This document shows, in pieces, positions 9,418 through 17,220 of a DNA stretch of 64,000 bases (position 1 is its first letter; each line of letters starts with the position of its first letter). This DNA is from Methanoprimaticola sp047501175. GTDB lineage: Archaea > Thermoplasmatota > Thermoplasmata > Methanomassiliicoccales > Methanomethylophilaceae. The translations under genes and the position numbers were made by a program. The DNA lies in assembly GCF_047501175.1 (NCBI RefSeq), contig NZ_JBEQWH010000001.1, positions 62,001 to 126,000 on the forward strand, in the 5' to 3' direction. Below the pieces are notes generated by a model. That model saw nothing but the letters and a program-made list of their open reading frames with translations. It made no database searches and was not told the DNA's origin.

Positions 9418-11024
9418 AGGTTCGCAAAGGCGGGGCGACTATTTGAGCGGTAGCATCGCGTACTTCGTGACCGCTCGCCGAAACCTTCCAGCCTGGTCTG
9501 TCCGGTGTCCCCCAGGGTCATGCCGCGACCGAGCCTGTCGCTGAGCTTCTCGAGATTGGCCCTCATGTCCTCCTCCTTGCGTATGGCGGCCCTCTCGATC
9601 GCCTCATCGACGGTGTCCTTGGCAATGAGGACATAGACCTCCCCGTCGCTCTTCCTGCCGGTCCTTCCGCGACGCTGTATCGACCGTATCTCGGACGCCA
9701 CCGGCTCGTAGAACACGACCGCATCGGTGTTGGACACATCCAGGCCCTCCTCTCCCACCGATGTCGACACGAGGACGTTGGAATCCCCTGTCCTGAACCT
9801 GTCCAGGAGGGCTATCTGCTCCCTCTGTTTGAGGCCGCCCTTCGACTGTCCGATCAGCATGCTGACGCGGGCATCGGGGATCGTGGAGATCTTGGACACG
9901 AGCATCTCGCATGTATCTCTGAACTGTGCGAACACGAGGACCTTCGACCCGGGATTCGCCGATACGGTCCTGCTGACGAGCGACATGACGCGGGACACCT
10001 TCGGGTGCTCGACGTTGGTCCTGTCGAGGATCGTCCTCACGGCGGAGTACTCCTGCCTCCTCACGATGGCCTGGGCGGCCTTCCCGCCTCTGTCCTGTCT
10101 GGATTCGGCCTCGAGACGGTCCAGGTAGTTCCTTAGGACGGTCATCCCTTCGGATTCGACCTTGTTTACGGCCTCCAGGAGCTGTATGCACGTCTTGTTC
10201 ACGCTGAGTCCGCGGAACACGATGCCGTTTGCGGTCCCGGAGGACGCCTTGGCACCGAGGTCCCCGGCTATGTTCAGGAGGTATCTCTTGGACGGTTGGA
10301 CCCTGTTGCTGGCGATGCCGAGGCTGCAGAGCTCCGAGTAGAAATGGTCGAGCATGACCTTCAGCAGTGCCGAGACGTCGCGGATGTCCTGCGGCAGGGA
10401 CACCTCGATCCTGTTCACGTACGTGTCATGGACGAACGGCGACACATCGGGGTCGTTCTCCGTGCGCATGTCTATGCGCTTGAAGTTGAGGCTTATGCAC
10501 AGCTCCTCGATGCTGTCGATCCTGTCGCCGGGCGAGGCCGTCATACCGATGGAGCGGGTGCTCCGGGGCACGTGCCCGGCGATCTTCGAGTATGCGTACT
10601 GACCCCTGCCGTGGTGCGCCTCGTCGTATATCACGAGGGAGAACGCGGACAGGTCGTACCTCCCGGCATCGAGATCGTTGTTTATCGTCTGGGGGGTGGA
10701 GATCACGAGGTCTGACGATTCGATCATCGAGGCCCTCCTCTCCCCTTTCACGCCGCCGTTGAGGACGCCGACCTCCGCTTCCCTGAGAAGTGACGAGAAC
10801 GCGTCCGCGTGCTGCTCCACGAGCGGCTTGGTAGGGGCGAGCAGCAGGACCTTCCCTGTGCCCAGGTACTCGGCGGCCACCCTCACGGCTATGATGGTCT
10901 TCCCGAGTCCGGTCGGCAGGATTAGTAGCGTGTTGGCCCTCAGACAGCTCTCCACCATGCGCGTCTGGTATCCCCTCTCCTCCACCGTGTCGGGCGCTAT
11001 GCGGGGATGGGCGACGAATGTCAT
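9351..11024 (-). CDS. Hef/FANCM-like DEAH-box DNA helicase (helicase part only)
   Basis: 557 residues of superfamily 2 helicase: Walker A PTGLGKT, DEAH in YDEAHHG, GMTASPG, and motif VI QRRGRTGR. Archaeal Hef proteins remodel stalled forks and normally carry a C-terminal ERCC4 nuclease; that domain is absent here. Near the C terminus QTRLEGF fits a PCNA-interacting (QxxLxxF) box. The final ~40 residues are low-quality sequence that runs 67 bp into the ligase gene. Another frame, ending VTKYAMLPLK at a TAG (9439-9441), would stop just before the ligase, so a one-base frameshift near 9455-9480 is possible. Confidence 0.87.
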   Translation of the reverse strand: MTFVAHPRIAPDTVEERGYQTRMVESCLRANTLLILPTGLGKTIIAVRVAAEYLGTGKVLLLAPTKPLVEQHADAFSSLLREAEVGVLNGGVKGERRASMIESSDLVISTPQTINNDLDAGRYDLSAFSLVIYDEAHHGRGQYAYSKIAGHVPRSTRSIGMTASPGDRIDSIEELCISLNFKRIDMRTENDPDVSPFVHDTYVNRIEVSLPQDIRDVSALLKVMLDHFYSELCSLGIASNRVQPSKRYLLNIAGDLGAKASSGTANGIVFRGLSVNKTCIQLLEAVNKVESEGMTVLRNYLDRLEAESRQDRGGKAAQAIVRRQEYSAVRTILDRTNVEHPKVSRVMSLVSRTVSANPGSKVLVFAQFRDTCEMLVSKISTIPDARVSMLIGQSKGGLKQREQIALLDRFRTGDSNVLVSTSVGEEGLDVSNTDAVVFYEPVASEIRSIQRRGRTGRKSDGEVYVLIAKDTVDEAIERAAIRKEEDMRANLEKLSDRLGRGMTLGDTGQTRLEGFGERSRSTRCYRSNSRPAFANLCSIPSLPRPLTDWRPPARGWR

Positions 11025-11056
11025 GGTCTTCCAGGAGGGCTTCGGTACAGAATGAT

Positions 11057-11076
11057 GCGGAGGGATGACCCTCCGC
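11057..11076 (-). terminator. Hairpin after the HesB/IscA gene
   Basis: Perfect 8-bp stem GCGGAGGG/CCCTCCGC with loop ATGA, 11 bp beyond the stop of the minus-strand gene at 11087 and before the helicase start. It likely separates the two transcripts. Confidence 0.5.
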
Positions 11077-11086
11077 GGTTAGACGT

Positions 11087-11413
11087 TTAGTGGCATCCGC
11101 CGCCGCAGGAGGCGCAGCCGTTGAAGTTCGGGTTCCTGATGGTCAGACCGGTTCCGAAGTTGGGATCGTCGATGAATTCGATGACGCACTCCTCGAGCTC
11201 CTTCTTGGTCTCGTCGTCGTAGAACATCTCGAATCCGTTCGCGGACTTGTCGACGTTCTCTCCGTCGGCGGCCTTCTCCTGGAAGGACATGCCGAACTGG
11301 GGTCCGGAGCATGCGAAGCCGGAAAGGTAGATCTTGATGCCGTATCCGACCTTCTGGTTCTTCTCGAGAAGATCATTGATGAACTTCTCCGCGTCGGGTG
11401 TGATGGTTACCAT
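11087..11413 (-). CDS. IscA/HesB-type iron-sulfur carrier protein
   Basis: 108 residues of the HesB/IscA family, which carry or transfer Fe-S clusters. The conserved cysteines are present: one in GFACSGPQFG (about residue 35) and the C-terminal pair in CASCGGGCH, here in an enlarged Cys-Gly tail. Methanogens use many Fe-S enzymes, so a housekeeping role is plausible. The promoter is visible on the minus strand: TTTAAATA about 30 bp before the start, with a purine-rich leader. Confidence 0.88.
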   Translation of the reverse strand: MVTITPDAEKFINDLLEKNQKVGYGIKIYLSGFACSGPQFGMSFQEKAADGENVDKSANGFEMFYDDETKKELEECVIEFIDDPNFGTGLTIRNPNFNGCASCGGGCH

Positions 11414-11703
11414 ATGATCGCACCTGATTCAAATCCATCCTATTTAAAGAATATTAACGGCGTTATTCGACATCCGATGGTTATTCCGGGGTTTTCCCTC
11501 GACTTCTCGACGGCAAGTGTCCTCGTCACCGTTCCGAGGGTCCCGTCCGGGCATCAGGGATCGGGGGCCTGTCCAAGGGATACCGTCCGAACGATGCCAC
11601 ATGGTGGGTAAGTCTGGGGGTGTAAAGGTTCGCAAAGTAATCTCATTTAAACGTATAACAATTTTTTTTGTACGATGCGGAGCGATCCGCAGGAGAAATG
11701 TGA

Positions 11704-12381
11704 GTGAACAACACAGAGATCGACCGTATCTTCCAGTCTGTCGGGAGCAGGTACGGGTACAGTGACGTCACTGCCGAGTACTCCCCGTTCAGGGAGTTCA
11801 GGATAAAGTGGCAGAGAAACTACAAATGGGCGAATTTCGAGGTATCGGACTATCTGGACACCGCTCCGGAGAGCGTGATGGTACCTTTGGCCGACACCAT
11901 CTTCATGAAGATCAAGGGAGAGAGCGACGTTGCCTATCCCAAGGAGGTGTCGGATTGGCTCACATCGGAGGAGTTCCTGAGGTCCAAGCAGCCCGTGTAC
12001 CTGGAGAGGTTCACCGGTCTGAGCAGGAGCACGAGGGGGAGGTGCAGGGACATCCGGGATAGCTACGAGCGTCTGATCGACGATGGCCTGTTGGAAAGGG
12101 ACGATGACATCCGTTTCGGATGGGTGCGCCCGGGGAACTCGCGTGCGACAGGACATTCGAGCATCCTGATGAAGGTCGTGTCGATGTCGGAGCTTCTAGA
12201 TTCCGACTCGGTGAACGAGATCGTGATGGACTACTGCCTGTACGCCCAGTTGGCGCACATCTCGATGGGGTTCAACCCCACCAACAAGCGCAGAGGGATA
12301 CAATACGACGAGATGCTGTCCCGTTATCCGCTCAGGAGCGAGGCTGAGGGCAAGCTCAGGAGGCTCAGCATGCACATATGA
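11704..12381 (+). CDS. SprT/YgjP-like protein with degenerate metal-binding motif
   Basis: 225 residues starting at a GTG behind a good ribosome site (aggag, about 5 bp spacing). It resembles archaeal SprT-like or M48-type metallopeptidase-fold proteins: an N-terminal FRIKWQRNYKWANFEVSDYL strand pattern and a C-terminal segment where VMDYCLYAQLAHISMGF sits at the position of the usual Y-H-E-L-x-H zinc motif. The first His-Glu is replaced by Ala-Gln, so the catalytic HExxH is absent and it is probably not a protease. The family assignment is from pattern memory, not a search. TATA-like catttaaacg lies near 11643-11653, and a small hairpin precedes the ribosome site. Confidence 0.6.
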   Translation: MNNTEIDRIFQSVGSRYGYSDVTAEYSPFREFRIKWQRNYKWANFEVSDYLDTAPESVMVPLADTIFMKIKGESDVAYPKEVSDWLTSEEFLRSKQPVYLERFTGLSRSTRGRCRDIRDSYERLIDDGLLERDDDIRFGWVRPGNSRATGHSSILMKVVSMSELLDSDSVNEIVMDYCLYAQLAHISMGFNPTNKRRGIQYDEMLSRYPLRSEAEGKLRRLSMHI

Positions 12382-12846
12382 GTGTCCCCCACGCGCTAAC
12401 ACGCCCTGTCATCGTCCGACGATGACGCCGGCCTCGGAGCGCTGACTTGCGCAGGGGGTGATTGTCGGGCCCCACGTTGTCTCCCGGTCATGGCTACGAC
12501 GGCACGTCGCTCGCTCCCGCAAGTTCCCAAAATTTGGGATGGGACTCTGTTCGTCGCACCGTGCACATGGCGTTCATGGGATCGCGCCCCTTCGCCGGTC
12601 CGACGCGTCCATCATCGGGTCTCCGTATATTAGAAGTTGGCATTGGTCCGGATGGGGAGGATGGGACCTTTTCCGGCCATGGGGTGGGATACGGGGGCGG
12701 TACACGGGCGGCGCACCAAACGAGGCCGGCACCCGGCCTCTTAGTCCGATGCGCCCCCGGGATCGCCGTTGCCACACCGCCCAGTCCGAGTGCATCATCG
12801 GACGCATTCGGCATTTGACGTTCCATGAGGGCATGTCGGGAACCAT
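12382..12846. other. Gene-poor, structured intergenic stretch
   Basis: No convincing protein gene is seen here; open frames on both strands are short and lack family features. Structures visible: hairpin CATCGTC/GACGATG (about 12410-12424), near-palindrome TCCCAAA-a-TTTGGGA (12525-12539), and a perfect stem GAGGCCGG (12722-12729)/CCGGCCTC (12733-12740) with a 3-nt loop. A TATA-like cgtatattag (12624-12633) points to the right. An untranslated RNA from about 12655 is possible, but I could not match it to SRP RNA or RNase P RNA signatures. Confidence 0.35.
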
Positions 12847-12980
12847 GTACGATGAATAATCGTACGTTTGTCGTATTTTTACTGATTTCATAATAATGAT
12901 ATACGATAATTACGATATTCGTAGGCAAACCTACGGATATTGCCACTATTCTACGAATTCAGAAGAAAGCTATTTATTGG
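12847..12980. promoter_or_regulatory. Promoter and multi-site operator region of the ADP-forming acyl-CoA synthetase
   Basis: Three repeat elements lie in an AT-rich block. GTACGAT-n5-ATCGTAC spans 12847-12865. An 11-bp inverted repeat with one mismatch, ATATTCGTAGG (12915-12925) and CCTACGGATAT (12930-12940), has a 4-nt spacer. A single TACGAATTC lies at 12952-12960. The TATA-like tatttattgg (12971-12980) follows, with the ATG about 27 bp further. The repeated TACGNAT words resemble those at 1015-1056. Confidence 0.55.
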
Positions 12981-13001
12981 AGCGAGCCAGATACGCGCCT
13001 C

Positions 13002-15098
13002 ATGAAGGAACTACTCAGTCCCAACTCCGTTGCCATCATCGGCGCGTCCAATGACGAGACGAAGCTGGGCGGAATGCTCATGAAGAACATGCTGAACGCC
13101 GGCTTCAAGGGCAAACTGTACCCGATCAACCCCAAGGGCGGGGAGATCATGGGACGCAAGGCATACGCCTCCGTAACCGATGTCGGAGAGCCGATCGACC
13201 TCGCAGTCGTCGCCGTCAAGGCCGCGCTCGTCCCCGGAGAGATAGTGAAGATGAAGGAGGCTGGCATAAAGTACGCCACCATCCTCACCGCCGGATTCAA
13301 AGAGGACTCCCCCGAGGGGGCCGAGCTCGAGAAGGAGCTCGTCAAGACCGCCAAGGAGTGCGGCGTCAGGTTCATGGGGCCCAACTGCTTCGGTCTCATG
13401 AGTCCCGGGAAGGGCATCAACGCGACGTTCGCGCATCTCCTGCCCGAGAGCGGGAACATCACCATCTTCTCTCAGTCCGGGGCCGTCGGGTCCTCCATCA
13501 TCGACTGGGCATACCACAACAAGATGGGGATCGCCGATTTCATCACCCTTGGGAACAAGGCGGACATGGACGAGGCCGACTTCCTCATGGACATCTCCAA
13601 CGACCCCAACACGCAGGTCATCGGAATGTACTGCGAGGGGATCTCCGATGGAGAGAGGTTCGTCAAGGCTGTCGAGGAGATGCCCGTCAAGAAGCCCATA
13701 GTCATCTTCAAGTCCGGAAGGACCCAGGCAGGGTCCGCTGCGGCATCCTCGCACACCGGTTCCCTCGCAGGGTCCGATGCGGTCAACAACGTCATCTTCA
13801 ACAAGCTCAACATCTTCAGGGCCAAGGACCTGGACGAGATGTTCGACGCCCTTGCCGTGTTCAGCAGGTGCGGTCCCATGAAGAAGGACGGCATCGCGAT
13901 CATCACCAACGCGGGCGGTCTCGGGGTCATGTCCGCGGATGCGGCCTTCGACGCACCGCACATCAACGCCGTCAAGTTCTCTGACGAGACCATCGCCGAG
14001 ATCAAGAGACGCGTCCCCACTGTGGCTGGTCTCACCAACCCCATCGACGTACGCGGGGATGCAAAGCCCGAGTACTTCAAGGAGGTCATCGACATCGTGA
14101 CCAAGGACCCCAATGTAGGGGGACTCGTCATCATGGGATCGCCTCTGGACACCGCGGACCTGGAGTCCGTCGCGGAGATCATCGTGCAGATCAAGGACAC
14201 GATCCCCGTCCCCACCACCGTCTGTTTCGCGGGCGGATACAAGTGCGACAGGGCCAACGCCATCCTGAAGGCCGGAAAGATGCCCACCTACCCCACCCCC
14301 GACAGGGCGGTCCGTGCGCTGTCCATCCTCAGGAAGTACACGATCAGGAAGGAGGAGCGTCACGACCCCCTGAACGTCCCCGCCATCTCCGGCAGGTCCG
14401 TCGCGGAGTCGGTCATCGCGAAGGCCAGGTCCGAGGGCCGCGGCTCCCTGACCGAGGCAGAGGGCAAGCAGATCTTCGCCGCCTACGGCATCCCCACTCC
14501 CGGGGAGGCCCTGGTCAGGTGCGCCGAGGATGCCGCATCCGCATGCGACAGCATCGGTTACCCTGTGGTCATGAAGATCGTATCCCCCGATATCCAGCAC
14601 AAGACCGATGTCGGCGGTGTCGTCGTCGGTGTCAAGAACTCCGCCGAGGCCGTGGACGCCTACAACAGGATCATGGAGTCCTGCACCAAGGCCGCGCCCA
14701 AGGCGAGGATAGATGGAGTGTCCATCCAGCAGATGGTCTCCGGACAGGAGGTCATCCTGTCCATGATCAGGGACCAGCAGTTCGGACCCGTCATATCGTT
14801 CGGTCTCGGAGGAATCTACGTCGAGATCCTGAGGGAGATCTCCCAGGCCCACGTCCCCATGACCGAGCAGCAGCTCGACGAGATGATCAAGAGCACCAAG
14901 GCCTACAAGCTGATGTCCGGAGCCAGGGGACTCCCCGAGGCGGACATCGAGGCCATGAAGGACGTCATCAAGAGGATGGTCCTCATCGCCATCGAGAACC
15001 CCGAGATCCACGAGCTGGAGGTCAACCCAGTCATCGTCGGACTCAAGGGCAAGGGCTGCTGGGCGGTCGACGCCCTGTGCACTCTCGTCAAGGAGTGA
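13002..15098 (+). CDS. acd: ADP-forming acetate/acyl-CoA synthetase, fused alpha-beta subunits
   Basis: 698 residues. This NDP-forming enzyme interconverts acyl-CoA + ADP + Pi with acid + ATP + CoA through phosphohistidine. The N-terminal CoA-binding Rossmann domain (SVAIIGASN) is followed by two flavodoxin-like domains (FMGPNCFGL, FSQSGAVGSS). The phosphorylated His is in SSHTGSLAGSD (about residue 252). The ATP-grasp beta domain occupies roughly residues 460-698 (TEAEGKQIFAAYGI, VMKIVSPDIQHKTDVGG). The alpha and beta parts are separate genes in some archaea but fused here. In methanogens it can assimilate acetate or make ATP from acyl-CoA. Operator-like repeats precede it. Confidence 0.95.
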   Translation: MKELLSPNSVAIIGASNDETKLGGMLMKNMLNAGFKGKLYPINPKGGEIMGRKAYASVTDVGEPIDLAVVAVKAALVPGEIVKMKEAGIKYATILTAGFKEDSPEGAELEKELVKTAKECGVRFMGPNCFGLMSPGKGINATFAHLLPESGNITIFSQSGAVGSSIIDWAYHNKMGIADFITLGNKADMDEADFLMDISNDPNTQVIGMYCEGISDGERFVKAVEEMPVKKPIVIFKSGRTQAGSAAASSHTGSLAGSDAVNNVIFNKLNIFRAKDLDEMFDALAVFSRCGPMKKDGIAIITNAGGLGVMSADAAFDAPHINAVKFSDETIAEIKRRVPTVAGLTNPIDVRGDAKPEYFKEVIDIVTKDPNVGGLVIMGSPLDTADLESVAEIIVQIKDTIPVPTTVCFAGGYKCDRANAILKAGKMPTYPTPDRAVRALSILRKYTIRKEERHDPLNVPAISGRSVAESVIAKARSEGRGSLTEAEGKQIFAAYGIPTPGEALVRCAEDAASACDSIGYPVVMKIVSPDIQHKTDVGGVVVGVKNSAEAVDAYNRIMESCTKAAPKARIDGVSIQQMVSGQEVILSMIRDQQFGPVISFGLGGIYVEILREISQAHVPMTEQQLDEMIKSTKAYKLMSGARGLPEADIEAMKDVIKRMVLIAIENPEIHELEVNPVIVGLKGKGCWAVDALCTLVKE

Positions 15099-15167
15099 GC
15101 GTGAAACTTCAGGGGAGGTCCTCCGGGCCCTCCCCACCCTTATATACTGTCCGTCGATTGAAGGCGG

Positions 15168-15965
15168 ATGACATCCGAGCTCGTTTTCGTCGGTCTGGGC
15201 CTCAGCGGCACAGACGGAATGACCGTCAAGGCGTTCGACGCCCTCAAGGAGTGCGACAAGATCTACGCCGAGTTCTACACCTCCGTCCTCATCGGCACCA
15301 AGCCCGAGGACCTGGAGAGGGCCCTCGGGAAGAAGGTCCACATACTTTATCGCGCGCAGGTCGAGGAGTGCAACGACATCATCGAGGATGCGATGAAGAT
15401 GAGGGTCGGCTTCGTCACCGCCGGCGACACCATGTCCGCCACGACCCATGTGGACCTCAGGATCCAGGCATCTGAGGCGGGGATCCCGGTCAGGGTGTTC
15501 CACGGCATATCCATCTTCTCCGCATGTCCCACATCGCTCGGTCTGCAGCATTACAAGTTCGGGAGGACCGTCACACTGCCGTTCATGGAGGAGAACTACC
15601 ATCCCAAGTCCCCCTACGACCACATCATGGAGAACAAGAGGCGCGGGCTCCACACCATGATCCTCCTGGACATCCGTGCGGACGAGCTCCGCTACATGAC
15701 CGCCCATCAGGCCATAGAGTGGCTCCTGAAGGGCGAGGAGGACTGGCAGGAGGGCCTCATCGACGACAAGACACTTCTGTGCGTCGCATCCCAGGTCGGG
15801 TCCTCTAACGAGAAGGTCTTCGCGGGGTATCCCCAGGACCTTCTCAAGATGGACCTCGGCGAGCCGCTCTACACCCTAGTCCTTCCCGGAAAGCTCCATT
15901 TCATGGAAGCCTTCGCGCTGGTCAAGTTCGCAGGCGCCCCCGAAGAGATCATCGAGGACGAGTGA
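15168..15965 (+). CDS. dphB: Diphthine synthase (S-adenosylmethionine-dependent)
   Basis: 265 residues, matching archaeal Dph5/DphB, which methylates the modified histidine of elongation factor 2 in diphthamide synthesis. It belongs to the tetrapyrrole-methylase fold: FVGLGLSG at the N terminus, the SAM loop GDTMSATTHVD, and ISIFSACPTSLGLQHY. The length is normal. TATA (cttatata, 15139-15146) lies about 25 bp before the ATG, implying a leaderless message. Confidence 0.95.
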   Translation: MTSELVFVGLGLSGTDGMTVKAFDALKECDKIYAEFYTSVLIGTKPEDLERALGKKVHILYRAQVEECNDIIEDAMKMRVGFVTAGDTMSATTHVDLRIQASEAGIPVRVFHGISIFSACPTSLGLQHYKFGRTVTLPFMEENYHPKSPYDHIMENKRRGLHTMILLDIRADELRYMTAHQAIEWLLKGEEDWQEGLIDDKTLLCVASQVGSSNEKVFAGYPQDLLKMDLGEPLYTLVLPGKLHFMEAFALVKFAGAPEEIIEDE

Positions 15966-15976
15966 CCATCCTCGAT

Positions 15977-15999
15977 CCCGCCGGGCATGTCCCGGCGGG
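15977..15999 (+). terminator. Hairpin after dphB
   Basis: Perfect 9-bp GC stem CCCGCCGGG/CCCGGCGGG with loop catgt, 12 bp after the dphB stop. No long T tract follows. Confidence 0.5.
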
Positions 16000-16014
16000 G
16001 ACAAACCCTGTGAG

Positions 16015-16126
16015 ACCCTTCCGTAGGGATACATAATTTTTGCCATACGGATACCTCCTTATGGTATGTGCCAGCAACCCTTCCGTAGGTGCTGGATTCA
16101 ATTGGACTACCCATCCAATTTATATG
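16015..16126. promoter_or_regulatory. Promoter with 13-bp direct repeats before duplicated secreted protein
   Basis: ACCCTTCCGTAGG occurs at 16015-16027 and again at 16077-16089. Between them lies an imperfect inverted element (ccatacgg...ccttatgg). TATA-like aatttatatg is at 16117-16126. This predicts transcription starting near 16145, which rules out the ATG at 16143 as the start and favours the ATG at 16179. The repeats look like a regulator site for the importer locus. Confidence 0.55.
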
Positions 16127-16178
16127 CGAGTAAAGGAGTATCATGACTCAACGGGCACTCGTGCCCCTGGTGATTGAC

Positions 16179-17168
16179 ATGGAGAGCAAACAGAAGATCA
16201 TCGCCGTCGTCGCGGTCCTGATCGTGGTCGTCGCGGCCGTTGCGGCGGTCATGATGACCAAGGACAAGGATGGCGGTGGAAGCGCGGATCCCGCGGATAC
16301 GTACTATTTCTATTTCGACGGATTCGATGAGAAGATAAACGGTTGGCATGTTGCTAATGGGTCTGATATCATGGAGGCCTTCGATTCGGCGATGAAGGCG
16401 GACGGCATACCGTACAAGGTTGATACATGGGGTGGAGTGACAATCTCCGATTACATAAATGAGTCAAAGGGACAGGACTCGGATGGAAATTATCTCGGTG
16501 TTGGAACTGGAATATTCTTGTATACATCCACCGACGTGACAAACTACAACCAGGCTTACAACTATTTCGCACTGGGGCCTGTACTATCTAATATAACCTC
16601 CAACATCGTATACTTCTCATACGGGGATTATAAATCCGGTGTGACGACTTATCATTCTCTTAACCCTACAGAGACTGACTCGGACATAACTGCGGGGGAT
16701 CTCAGTCCGTTCAGGGTCAACAGCGACTACAAGCCTCTCGACTATTCCGGAAAGTACTATTTCTATCTCGATGGGTATGGTGAAGAGATCGATGGATGGT
16801 ATGCATCCGAAGGGAAGGACATAATGGAAGCATTCGATATTGCCATGAAGGATGGGGGCATATCTTACACGAATGATGGTTTGCTCATCATCGAGGATCA
16901 TGTTAACGAATCCAAGGGACAGGATTCGGAAGGTAATTACATAGGTGTAGGGACTGGGATATTCCTATATTCTTCCACAGACCGTGCGAATTACAACCAG
17001 TCCTACAACTATTTCGTTCAGGGTCCGCCTCTTGGGGATGTGACATCGAACATCGTGTACATCTCATATGGGGATTACGAGATGGGTGCAACTACATACT
17101 ATGCTGTCAATCCTACTGAGACAGCCGCAGATCTCACTGTCGGTGACAACAGTCCGTTCAAGGCTTGA
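16179..17168 (+). CDS. Membrane-anchored secreted protein made of two tandem repeats (DUF4430-like)
   Basis: 329 residues from the ATG at 16179, with a GGTGAT ribosome site 5 bp upstream. An N-terminal hydrophobic helix (about residues 7-27) is followed by a Gly/Asp linker and two ~135-residue copies (about residues 40-175 and 190-329). Both contain the series FDG/LDG, DIMEAFD, INESKGQDS or VNESKGQDS, GVGTGIFLY and NYNQ-YNYF. The DIMEAFD...GI..Y pattern resembles DUF4430, the fold of the B12 intrinsic-factor beta domain (inference). It precedes a BtuFCD-type importer, suggesting surface ligand capture. It ends at its own terminator, so its level may be set separately. Confidence 0.7.
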   Translation: MESKQKIIAVVAVLIVVVAAVAAVMMTKDKDGGGSADPADTYYFYFDGFDEKINGWHVANGSDIMEAFDSAMKADGIPYKVDTWGGVTISDYINESKGQDSDGNYLGVGTGIFLYTSTDVTNYNQAYNYFALGPVLSNITSNIVYFSYGDYKSGVTTYHSLNPTETDSDITAGDLSPFRVNSDYKPLDYSGKYYFYLDGYGEEIDGWYASEGKDIMEAFDIAMKDGGISYTNDGLLIIEDHVNESKGQDSEGNYIGVGTGIFLYSSTDRANYNQSYNYFVQGPPLGDVTSNIVYISYGDYEMGATTYYAVNPTETAADLTVGDNSPFKA

Positions 17169-17174
17169 ATAAAC

Positions 17175-17199
17175 GAGGGGGAAACCCCTCCTATTTTTA
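17175..17199 (+). terminator. Intrinsic-type terminator
   Basis: Stem GAGGGG (17175-17180)/CCCCTC (17185-17190) with loop gaaa, followed by ctattttta. It lies 7 bp after the duplicated-protein stop. The T-rich tail may also serve as the TATA element of the next gene (start 17221). Confidence 0.6.
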
Positions 17200-17220
17200 C
17201 ATGGGTGGAGATTCGGGGGC

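Noticed and set aside
12458..12946. Several 100-150 residue frames on both strands in the 12.4-12.9 kb gap
   Set aside because: No ribosome site, no promoter at the right place, and random-looking composition.
13011..15707. 898-residue open frame antisense to the acyl-CoA synthetase and dphB
   Set aside because: Low-complexity product (D/H/L/G/V-rich) produced by biased codon use of real genes on the other strand; no family features.
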